A stretch of 64,000 bases of DNA from Bugula neritina (taxonomy: Eukaryota > Bryozoa > Gymnolaemata > Cheilostomatida > Bugulidae), in the NCBI GenBank assembly GCA_964035545.1, contig OZ037768.1, forward strand, positions 1,101,501 through 1,165,500, written 5' to 3'. Made by a program: the position numbers and the translations under genes. Below, piece after piece: positions 26,101 through 38,100 of this stretch; within the stretch, counting starts at the first letter, position 1; each line of letters opens with the position of its first letter. The notes beneath the pieces are model-generated. The model made no database searches. It was not told the origin of the DNA and worked only from the letters and a program-made list of their open reading frames with translations.

Positions 26101-29100
26101 GTTTGATGAGGCGGAGAAGAAACTCCTCATCTCAGGAAAGTGGAATGACAAGAAAGCTGAACTCTGCAAGACGTTTGAACCTCTAGAGATAGTCAGCTTC
26201 GGTGACAAGCCTGGACTGGGTCTGGCTGGTCTGACACACAACAAAGGTCATGTTTTAGAAGAGATCCCGTTTTTCTTTGCTCAAAATGTTATGAGAACAG
26301 CCGTGTTTGATAAATTTCCGGAAAAGATTTACTTCTTGAGCAAGTATAAAATGGTCGTGCTTAAAGAGTTGGAGGGAAAGCACAATGTCAAGGTTACCAT
26401 CCGGGCAGATGGTAAATCTGTTTCAATCGAAGGTACTCGTGATGACAATGCCAACTTTGGTCGTAGTTTGGATAAACATCTAAAAGATGTTTTTCATGAT
26501 TTCCACACAATAGACGACCGAGCCAGAGTACAACACATCAATGATGATCCCGAGTTCTTAGAGACAGTCGGTTTGAGAAACAACTGCCTCGTTGTGAAGC
26601 ACGTAGAAAGTGACGACATGGAGACGGCTGTGGAACCTCTACAGCCTGCAACTTCTCGTCAAACTAGTTGTCTGTTCAGCGTCACTCTACCTTCCGGAAC
26701 AGTTTGTGAGGTAAAAAGAGCAGACATAACGTCTCTTAGTCATGATGCTATCGTGAATGCTGCCAATGGAGATCTACAGCATGTTGGAGGCCTTGCTTAT
26801 GCCATTGTTCAGAAAGGTTTGCGTCTTCAATGCGTTTTTCAAAATTGTCAGTTTTGAGAGCTATTCTTGTTTGTTTTTCTTTCTTATTTGACTTGTGTAA
26901 TTTGTGTGTGTGCGTGCTGGTGTGCATATTATTCTTGACATACTGTATGTAGTTGTTTGATAATTGTCTCTATGTCTTTCAGGGGGATCTGGTATTCAAC
27001 AAGAATGTAATCATTACATTCGAAAAAATGGCAAACTGATGGAAGGAGAAGTTATGACCTCTTCACCTGGAAATCTCAGCTGCAAGAAGATTATTCACGC
27101 AGTTGGCCCAAGATGGGTGAATGGTGGAAGTCATGAGGAGATAACTCTCTTCAACTGTATTGATAATTGCTTCTTGGAGGCAGAGAAAGAGAAAATGCAA
27201 TCCATTGCTATTCCTCCCATCAGTACCGGTATATTTGGATTCCCGATGGGCAAGGCAGTGAAGGCCATAGTTAGAGCTATTGAGGAGAGAGAGAAGAACA
27301 ACCAATATCTGCCACAACTGATAAGTCTCGTAGACAATAAATCAGACAGTCTTCAACTTTTTGAAACTGAGCTCCGTCAGGTGTTTGACAAATCACCTCC
27401 ACGGAAAGCCGCGCCAATAAAACCGTCAAGTTCAGCCAAAGCTGGACCTTCTAACTCTAGTTCTAGTTCAGGTACAAAGACTATATATTATATACTAGTT
27501 CAGATTCAAAGACTATAATATATTATCTACTAGTTCAAATACAAAGACTATATATTGCATATTAGTTCAGATACAAAGACTATATATTGCATACTAGTTC
27601 AAATACAAATACTATATATCATATACTAGCTCAAATACAAAGACTATATATTACATATACCATATTATGTTTCTCTTTGTAGTAACTGGCAAATACACGA
27701 TTACTGATAAGACAATAAAACTAGCTTCTGGTATCAGTATTGAGTTAGTGTATGGTGACCTCGTGACATCACAGGTAGGTTATTCTGGAACATTCTCCTG
27801 TAAGGAATCTGGTTGTAGAGAAGTTACCAGGTAGTAGTAGTATGTTGTTACAGCTAACTTCTAGTCTCTGTTGTAATCTATTTTACATATCTAGTTTGTA
27901 GAAAAGACCAAAACTACACGTGATGCTCATATTAAACTAGGAGCAGATTGTCGGGATGTTTATTCATTTGCTTTCTTTATTCAGAATTGACTTGAATCCT
28001 CAACTCCACACTCTTTTGTAGGAGGACACTCTAGTGAACTCTGTGGGAAACGACATGAATCTGTCTAGTGGTAAGGTTGCTGTCGCTCTGTCCAAGAAGG
28101 CCGGGCCACAGCTGCAGGCAGCGTGCACAGCTCTGGCACCTATCGCATCAGGTGACGTAAAGGAGACAGATGGGTTCAACTTGGCCTGTAAGAAAGTGCT
28201 GCATTGCAACTGTCCACAGTGGCAAGGCCCTCAGACTATACCGGTGAGTGTGTCATGGTTTTGCTTTAACTTTAGCTCTAGTTGTTCTCAAAATCTATTA
28301 ATTTGAGATTCTACCTGATTTTTTCAACTGCATGATTTCAGATCTATAATTCAGGTGCTCATCTCAAACACAACATCATCACCTTTGTCAGTCATACCTG
28401 TAGTTCTATAATATAATATACTGTGCTGTTAATCATTTAACCGTGTTACCCACAACACAATAATTCCCTTCTATATATCCTGAACTCGCTATGCTTTCAT
28501 AAATAACTTGGAAAGGTTTATATATACATGTATATTTTATAAATAACTTGGAAAGGTTTATATATACATGTATATTTTATAAATAGCTTGGAAAGGTTTA
28601 TATACATGTGTATTTTATAAATAGCTTGGAAAGGTTTATATATACATGTATATTTTATAAATAGCTTGGAAAGGTTTATATATACATGTATATTTCATAA
28701 ATAACTTGGAAAGGTTTATATATACATGTATATTTTGTAGTTACTGAAGCAGATTATGATGAACTGTCTGAACAAAGCTGCTAGTAATGGCCACGTTTCT
28801 ATAGCATTTCCTGCTCTTGGTACGGGTAACCTGAACTACCCTCCCGCCATGTCAGCTCAGTACATGATTGAGGCTATTATGGAATACTCTCAAGAAAACC
28901 CTAAGAGTAGTATCACCCAGGTCAAGGTCATTGTCTATCACCTGGATATCAAGACTAAGAAGGTTCGGTTTCTAAGTTTCTGTCTTTCAATTTGAAGAAA
29001 ATATATTAAAAGACCCTTTTCAGAGGTTCCCGATATCTTCTTTACAATTGAGAGTTGTGTCTTCCCAAAGTGAATAGGTTGAACCTTTGTATATAGAGAA

Positions 29101-32100
29101 AACTCATTAAAGATTTAAAAACTTAAAGTTCTAATTATGCTTTCAAATTGTTCTTTCAGGAGGTAGATATTTGATATAAGCACACATATTAGCAGTTCAA
29201 AAAGAATTTAAAAAATGTTTCTTCCTGAAAAAGTTTGAAGCAAATAAACTTGAAAGCATTTTTGTGGTTTTGGTTACTAAGCTATGCTGGAGTGGCACTT
29301 CAGCATTGCTCAGCAACCAAAATGACAAAAATGAGTTTAAGTGTATTTTGTTCAACAATTTTCATTTTGGGAGAACACAACTCTTGATTGTACGGGGAGT
29401 ATTGGGGACCTCTGAAAAGGGTCTTTTTGTGTTGGAACACAATCTGGTTGCACTTTTTTCTCTGAAGAACAGAATAACAATTCTGATTGGTCACAAGAAA
29501 TTGAAAACAACAAGCTCAGCTAAACTCAAGTCTGTGTGATTTTGTCTGTAGGGTTTTGAAGATGAGATAACACGACTGACAAATACTAAACCGGGGAAAA
29601 TAAATCTACAGCCCAAGGCTATGCAATCTTTCTCTGGGGGCTACCAAGCCTCGAGCACCAAAGGTAGCATTCATTTTCCAGTATTCTTTTTACGGTGAAT
29701 TTTGGTTGTTTACTTAACTAGTCTGGTGGTGTGACTGTTGGTATCAGTAAAACTGTTAGAAGTATTCTGAGGAATTTTTGAAATCATATAAGATGTATCC
29801 GGTAAAAATGTAGCATTTTCACGTGACAGCATATTGTGTTATTCACTTTGATTGGTGGATCTCTGCAGGCATGTCATCAGGTCTACGTAAAGGAGCCCTC
29901 AAGGGGTGTGTGACTGTTCACAATACACAGGTTAGGATTGTTAGAGGAGACATCACTGATCATAGAGCTGAGGCTTTGGTTAATAGTACAGACGGACTGC
30001 TCAGTATAACAGGTACAAGTCTGTAGTATATCGAGTATTACTCTGTAGTATATAGAGTATGACTCTGTAGTATATAGAGTATGACTCTGTAGTATATAGA
30101 GTATGACTCTGTAGTATGTAGAGTATGACTCTGTAGTATGTAGAGTATGACTCTGTAGTATATAGAGTATGACTCTGTAGTATATAGAGTATGGCTCTGT
30201 AGTATATAGAGTATTACTCTGTAGTATATAGAGTATGACTCTGTAGTATATAGAGTATGACTCTGTAGTATATAGAGTATTACTCTGTAGTATGTAGAGT
30301 ATGACTCTGTAGTATGTAGAGTATGACTCTGTAGTATATAGAGTATGACTCTGTAGTATATAGAGTATGACTCTGTAGTATATAGAGTATTACTCTGTAG
30401 TATATAGAGTATGACTCTGTAGTATATCGAGTATGACTCTGTAGTATATAGAGTATGACTCTGTAGTATATAGAGTATGACTCTGTAGTATATAGAGTAT
30501 GACTCTGTAGTATATAGAGTATTACTCTGTAGTATATAGAGTATGACTCTGTAGTATATAGAGTATTACTCTGTAGTATATAGAGTATTACTCTGTAGTA
30601 TATAGAGTATGACTCTGTAGTATATAGAGTATGACTCTGTAGTATATAGAGTATGACTCTGTAGTATATAGAGTATGACTCTGTAGTATGTAGAGTATGA
30701 CTCTGTAGTATGTAGAGTATGACTCTGTAGTATATATATTTCAGGCCAGGTATCACAGGCTTTGATACGGAAAGCTGGAAATCCTGTAAGAAGAGAGGTA
30801 CAAGCCCTCTCAAACACACGTAAGTCTAGACTGAAGTCACAACTCTTTCCAGAGATAGTATCTTCTCTATACATGTGTTGATTTTCTGTTTGGGTTCACA
30901 GACTTTACTATACAAGTATAGGTTTGTTTTGATATGAGAGTACTCCGCAGTTCCAAAGGTCAAAGTTTTGTTCTCTTGTATTGGTAATTAAGAACAAGTT
31001 CTAGATATCTGTCTAGTCTGCGCTTGTGTATTGCGTCTGACCATTTCCTTTTTCTTAAAGTAGGTGGGGTGGGGTAGTTATAGCCCACAACTAGACACCA
31101 ACCGTTTAGGACTTACGCAGTAGCAGTGTTGTACCTGACATTTATTTCAGAAAATTTAGTTTTAGTCAATACTTTTGTCTCTCCTAAGATTGATGTGAAA
31201 GCTATGAACTGGTATTTTATAGCCTCAAAGGATGGGTTGTGGGTGAGTCAGGCTGGTAAGCTCACTGCCAAGTTCATCTTCCACATCAACGCTCACCTCA
31301 AAACTAACAACTCTTCGGATAGCTGGTCTAAAATCATACGCACCTGTCTAGCGGAATGTGACAGACGAGAGCTTCAGTCTATTGCCTTCCCTGCTCTCGG
31401 CACAGGTGAGTTACTTTAGTTCAGAAGGGGATGAGCTTGTGGTACATGTAGGTCAAGGTTTTATGAAGATTTGGATTGTAATGCACGGGATTAGGGATGG
31501 TTTTATCGTGTACAGCTCACTAGATATTCTACACACAGGCCCACTCTCTCACCTACTCCTTCAGGAGTTTATGTACAGTTTATGAATAACTGAAAATTAT
31601 ATTCATGGTTCTTCAAAGATTTCTTGTTGTAAACTTTTGCCTGAAATTGTCTTCCAACTCCATTATTGTTATTATTTGTTAGGTCCAATAGTAAAATTGA
31701 AACATTTGGTTTTACAATTTATTCAGATTGTAGCTGTGCCTTGTTAACAAGTTTTGTGGATGTTTAAGGAAATCTGGGTCTATCGCCCAAAGACATGGCC
31801 AAGATGATAGTCACCACCGTTGCGGAATATTTGAACTCAAATCCAAACAGTTTCCTCATCAATGTGGACCTCATTGTGTTTCATGACAGCATGGTAGATG
31901 ATTTCATCAGCTCCATGCGCAAAGCCACCGAGAAGAAGCAATCAATCTGGCAGCTTTTCTCCATCAAGCTGTCCAACTTCTTCTACGGCTCACAGCTGTC
32001 TGAGACTGGTGAGGGATTGTTACACCTGCTGGTGCTAATCTGACTAGACTATATAGTATATACTATGTGTTCCGTACTCTATACTATATACTCTATACCA

Positions 32101-35100
32101 TGTAGTCTATTCCCTATACTATATACTCTATATTGTATATTCTATACTCTATACTTTATATTCAATACTCTATATACTATATACTTTATATTCTATACTC
32201 TATATACTATATACTTTATATTCTATACTCTATATACTATATACTTTATATTCTATACTCTATATACTATATACTTTATATTCTATACTCTATACTCTAT
32301 ATACTTTATATTCAATACTCTATATACTATATACTTTATATTCTATACTCTATATACTATATACTTTATATTCTATACTCTATATACTATATACTTTATA
32401 TTCTATACTCTATATACTATATACTTTATATTCTATACTCTATATACTATATACTTTATATTCTATACTCTATATACTATATACTTTATATTCTATACTC
32501 TATATACTATATACTTTATATTCTATACTCTATATACTATATACTTTATATTCTATACTCTATATACTATATACTTTATATTCTATACTCTATATACTAT
32601 GTACTATAGAGTATGTACTATAGAGCATATACTATAGAGCAGGGATGGGCAAATGGCAGGCCACATCAGGCTCTCCTACTGTTATAATCAGGCCCTCAGC
32701 CAATCACTAGCAATTCTTGACTTCATTGGTTTCTTAATCATTCACAGAATGTGTGCACTATGCAACACTGGCCAATCATGAACATGACTCATGAGAAGAT
32801 TCTGGCCAATGTATAGTTACTGAAACGGTTTCATTCTAGTTTGATGCTAGTTTTATTTTGATACCATAATAATGTATATATAGCTGTTGTATTGATTGCT
32901 AAATGGTTAATATGCTAATAGCTATAATAGCTAATATAAAGTATCTGGAATAATAGCCCACTTTTCACAGATTTGTGTGGGGCAAAAATCAGTAATACAT
33001 TAATAATAGACATTGTTTGTAAGGAATACTTATCAGCGAAATCTTTTTTTCCAACAACTAGAAGTATAGATATGCAAAATTAATAAGTTAATACAGATCA
33101 AAGGAATTTATTTATGTGCTAAGTAGCAAACAACTGATCCAAGTTTATTTAAATATACATATATTTCAATAATATTCAAATAAATTGCACATAAAATATA
33201 TACTGTATCAAAATAAATAAATAGCGTCTAACTGAGGCGACACCACTGGTCAGTGAGTATAAGTATAGCAGCATTACATCTATAGTTACGGGATGTTGCT
33301 TCTACATTTCACCAGTTACACTAGCTAAATCCGGACTAAGAGTACTGAGCATATCTGGTTATGTTTATAAATGTGAATGCATGTTTTCTATCATAAAACA
33401 TATCAAAAAATAGTAATAGAACACGCTTAGCTAACCAATGAGTATCTGCAAGATTTACTTCGAGTAGTGCTATTATGGCTACTAAAAGTGTTTTTCATAC
33501 TTCTCACTAATTATAGTGGCCTGCTATAAGTGTCCCTAGCTGCATTCTTGCTCATTAGTGAACTCTATAAAACTTGTTTTTAAATTAATGAACTGTCATT
33601 TTTTTTATTCTGCATCCACATTCTGCAATTTATACTTTCAGCCTTGGAAACGAAAAAAAGCAATTTATGTTTGCATTTGGCAATGCAGCATTGTACCTTG
33701 TATTTACTACACACAAACCTGGCCCTTCTTACGCCTTAAATCTTGAGATCTGGCCCCTAAAACATTTGCCCATCCCTGCTATAGAGCATGACTACAATCT
33801 TATAATACATAATATTACTCAATGTTAGTGTTTAGTGTCTTTAAGCCAAGTTGTTAGCATGTCTTGTAATTAGCAGTAGATCATCTGTAGTTATCAAATA
33901 CCAGCTCCCTATGTATCTCACTTTCACTTCAACCAGTTTGGTTAGGCAGTTATCTTCTCTTGGAACATGGCTCCTGTTTCAATCTTTCATTCCGAATATG
34001 CGAGGAGATTTGATTCTATACATTTACATAACATGTCTATTAATTGTGGAGGCTGAACTTCTCTGGTGGTAATAGTTGTACAGTGTGCACTATCTCACTT
34101 TGCTAGGTATTCTTTTTCTTTATTCTAGAACCTACAGGTGGCGCTGTAGCAGGGGCCTCTGAAGTATTCATTGAAGAAGAAACATGTAAACTTGCCATAT
34201 ACGCTAACACGCCTCAAGATATTCAGAGGTGTAAACTGGACTTAGACACTAAACTGGACAAAGCTATGACTACTATTATTTGGAAGGATAGGACAACATA
34301 TGCTGCTGACAGAGAGTTTATAGTTCAGCTGACTCAGAACCAGGTACATGAGACTGTCTCACCCTCCATGATACATAACATAATTCTGAATATATACTTC
34401 AAGTGTTTAACACTAATCTTCTGTTGTACTAGATCCGTAGAATGAAGTCTGAGGCTGATAAGCTACATGTAAACCTGACTGTCGATCAGAGAAATGCAAA
34501 TATCAAAATCAATGGACGACAAGCAGATGCTTTTAAGATGACTGAAGTTGTCTCTGCACAACTCAAGAACATAGAGAAGGGCGTGTTTGAGAAGAAAGAG
34601 GAGGAGCTAGTGGCTTTGGCACGGCAGTGGGAGTATGAAGAGGATGAAGGAAAGTGGGCAAAGTTCGATCCGTCTATAAACAAGGTAGCTAGTAATTTAA
34701 TGTTCAATAGTATATATTTGGTTAGAAGCTTGAGTACAAAGTACAAGTATTATGCTATGATCAGTTTATTAGTGTAATAGTTGTGTGTCTATTAAACAGG
34801 CATTGGAAGACACATACCTAAAGAATGCCAATGCTATTTACTCATATGAGACGTCAGATGGTGCGGTAAAAGTTGATATTGGTGCAATGAAGTTACGATG
34901 TGGCGGCACAGAAATAAATGTCAGACGGTTGGATCTTAGCAAACCTCAAGGTAAATTGCTTTATTTTAGTGAACTATATCTGAATTACCATCTCTGCTAG
35001 CCTATAACTGATGCATGAATACACTTGAACTTAGCTGCATCGTCTGTATGTTGGGTTATACCCTTCAGTACTTCCTGTTCTGATTGCCCGGTGAGTTCTT

Positions 35101-38100
35101 CCTCCCCAATGTTGCCATGTATTTTGTTTATATATTACTTTTTATAACCAGTTTTGTTTCAACCTGAACCTGTTGTCTTCTCTGTGATGCACAGATGTAT
35201 CATAATCTAGCTTCACTTTGTCCTCCATATTCTGGTGTTGGCGGTTCTATCTTCTATCATTGCTAATCGTTTTAGCCTTGTTGCAGTAAGCCTAGGGCCA
35301 CACTGTGCGTATTTTCGCATGCGAAAATTGAAACTACAGGTAGCAAAGGTGTCCACTGTAGCATCAGTGATGAGGGATAAATAAAGCATTCATTTTTAAA
35401 TCGCACTCGCTTTTAATAAAACGCAATTTACTAGAATATAGCACTAAAATAAAAGAATTGGGCTCGTTAAATAACTACCAGCCAATTAGGTGACGACGAC
35501 AGAGACCATTCGCACTTGCGTTCAGAATGCTGAGCGACAAGTGCGAATGTTTTCTTAACACATACAGTGGACACCTTTGCTACTTGTGGTTTAAATGTTC
35601 GCATGCGAAAATATGCACAGTGTGGCCCTAGGCTAAGTCAAATTGCAGCATACTTATCTTGGCAGTTTACAAACTCTATTCTTGTCTTTTTAATTGTTCC
35701 TGTTTCCTGTTGACTATTTTATTGACCATGTTCCTTTAATTTCGTGCGCTACTCACCAACCAAACATAAAACTGCAATTTCCACATATGTATTCGACTAT
35801 TCATTGTTTTTGAAAGCTTACACCAACACACTTTATTAGCATTTTTTCTGCTTACATTTCTTTTTCTTTTGTGGAATAATGGGAATAGATAATTGTTTTG
35901 TGTTAGACTATCCATATTTTAAAATATATATTGTCTGAAGGGATATTGTCTGAAGGGATATTGTCTGAAGGGATATTGTCTGAAGGGATATTGTCTGAAG
36001 GGGTATTGTCTGAAGGGATATTGTCTGAAGGGATTATGTCTGAAGGGATATTGTCTGAAGGGATGTTGTCTGAAGGGATAATCACGGGCTTTCCATGTAC
36101 CGATCTCAGATCGATCTCGCTGAGATCGATCTGAGAAATGTGCTCAGATCGATCGTTTTTCCATGAGAGTGTCAGATCGATCTCGCGAAGTTGCCTCCTC
36201 TTAAGTGAAGGATACTTTAAAAGTATAATTTGTTCACCTATTTGAGTGATTAAAGCTACTACTGTTGAAAACAAGATGGTCTTAGTCTAAAATTTAATCC
36301 CAGCTATAAACTATACGCAGCAAAGCTTTCAGTGTATGGTAATTTGGCCAATTTAAAATAATTAATTTTAATTTTTTAGCTTGACAGCTTATATAAAATT
36401 AATGGCTGTCTTGCAGATTATTAATAAACTTACAGGACTGTTAGGCTTAAAATTACAAAGAAAATAGCTAATGAAACTAAGTTTTAATGGTCATTTAAAT
36501 TCAATTTAAATTCTCCCATTTTTTTTACCTTATACTGCATATAATTGAGTTTTCTTAATCATTGTACTGAAAGTCAAAGTTTTGGCATCTGAAAAAGTGG
36601 CTATCATAATTATTTAATACTTTGCTTAGTAATTATCAATAAGTTATCATTTTTATTAGCAGACAACATTGTAGCGCGCAGTCTTTTTCTACTTCTCAGA
36701 TCGATCTGGCGTCTTTCCATGGTCTTATTGACACGAGATCGATCTGAGTTCGAGCTCTACAGACCGACCAGCTCAGATCGATGGAGATCGATCTTTGGCG
36801 TCTTTCCATGGATCGATCTCAGTGAGATCGATCTGAGATCGGTCCATGGAAAGCCGGTGATTGCCTGAAGGGATGTTGTCTGTTGGCATGTTGTTTATAC
36901 TTGTATTTCCATCATTTTATTTTGTTTTACTCTAGTAGTTAAATGTTCAATGTATTGTTGTATTTCTTCAGCAACTGAACTCAGTCTGCCATCAACATGG
37001 ACTAAACCTTTAGATGTGTACCAAGAGGTGACTGTCGGAGCAGGTACCCCTGAGTATATGGCTGTAGAGACTGCCTTTATGTCTACTTTGGGAGCAGGTG
37101 GCAACAGCATTATAGAGGTAATCATGTTTTTTTTTAGACATATTCTGTCACAACTACTCCTTTATATTAACTGATAGAGATTCACAGATATTGTTCAATA
37201 GTTTAATTATTAGTATCTCTGTATTATTCAAAGCACGTAATCACTCCGGGTGGTGAGACATCATAACACTAAAGGCTGCTGTCTTGTTGTATAACGACTA
37301 GTCAACTTTCCTCTGTGCAGATAAAACGTGTCCAAAACCCAACACTCTATAAGCAGTATCTACTGCTGAGAAAGGAAGTGGCTAAGAGACTGGGAAGATC
37401 AGAAGATCAAGTAGAGACAACTCCTCTGTGGCATGGTACAGATGTGGACACAGTGTCCAAGATTACCGCTGGGAAGTTTGATCGTGGTTATATTGGGAAA
37501 AATGGTATTATATGTACTTTATTGTATAATAAAAGGACATTGCATAACCGTCTAGACTTAAAATTAGAATTAGTTTAATTTTAAGTGGCATTGCCTGTAG
37601 TTCAAATATGTAACTGTTCTTAGTGTGGTTTTATGTTCGTCAGTTTACAACTCTTGTACTCGACGACGCTTTTCAACTTCCAGGCTGGCCTTGCAAAGGG
37701 TCAAAATTCTAGTCTAGGTAGAATTATTTGGATTCACAAGGCAGTAGCTGCTGTGTTGATATACTGTCACAGCAACTGGTGACAACTTATTTTTGTTTCA
37801 TTGTCAAAATATTTTGTTGGTGAGAAAAAAGCCAACTATTGACGTGTAGGGAATACAAGTCAATAGTTTGTTCAATTCTAATTGTTTTCTAAATTTTGTC
37901 AGCTGCAGCATTTGGAAATGGAACATACTTTGCTAAGAAATCGAGTTACTCAGCACAGCCTCAATATTCTCGGCCTGATGCGAGAGGACACAGATATATC
38001 ATACAGACTAGAGTGATCACAGGGGACTGGACTCAGGGACAAAATGGTATGAAAGCTGCTCCTTACAAAAACAACTCCCCGACCGAGCAGTACGACTCTG

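Larger units (their letters stand above)
26675..32008 (+). other. PARP14-like exons 31-40: three tandem macrodomains
   Basis: Exons 32-40: 26983-27471, 27683-27774, 28022-28243, 28741-28962, 29552-29663, 29869-30012, 30745-30819, 31151-31405 and 31769-32008. Macro 1 has the ADP-ribose motif DAIVNAANGDLQHVGG and the loop ISTGIFGFP. Macro 2 has VNSVGNDMNLSSG and PALGTGNLNYP. Macro 3 has VNSTDGLLSITG and FPALGTGNLGL. Only macro 1 keeps the classic NAAN plus GG arrangement, so ADP-ribose binding is most certain there. Three macrodomains are also present in vertebrate PARP14. Confidence 0.92.

Noticed and set aside
29264-29539. Plus-strand 91-aa ORF
   Set aside because: It lies mostly inside the inverted-repeat MITE at 29008-29427 and shows no protein-like features.
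30280-30819. Minus-strand 179-aa repeat ORF
   Set aside because: Pure 22-bp minisatellite translation inside the PARP exon 37-38 intron.
32065-32637. Plus-strand 190-aa FYTLYTIY repeat ORF
   Set aside because: Translation of the 30-bp AT-rich minisatellite.
35903-36274. Minus-strand NIPSDNIPSD repeat ORF
   Set aside because: Translation of the 15-bp array plus MITE end within a PARP intron.
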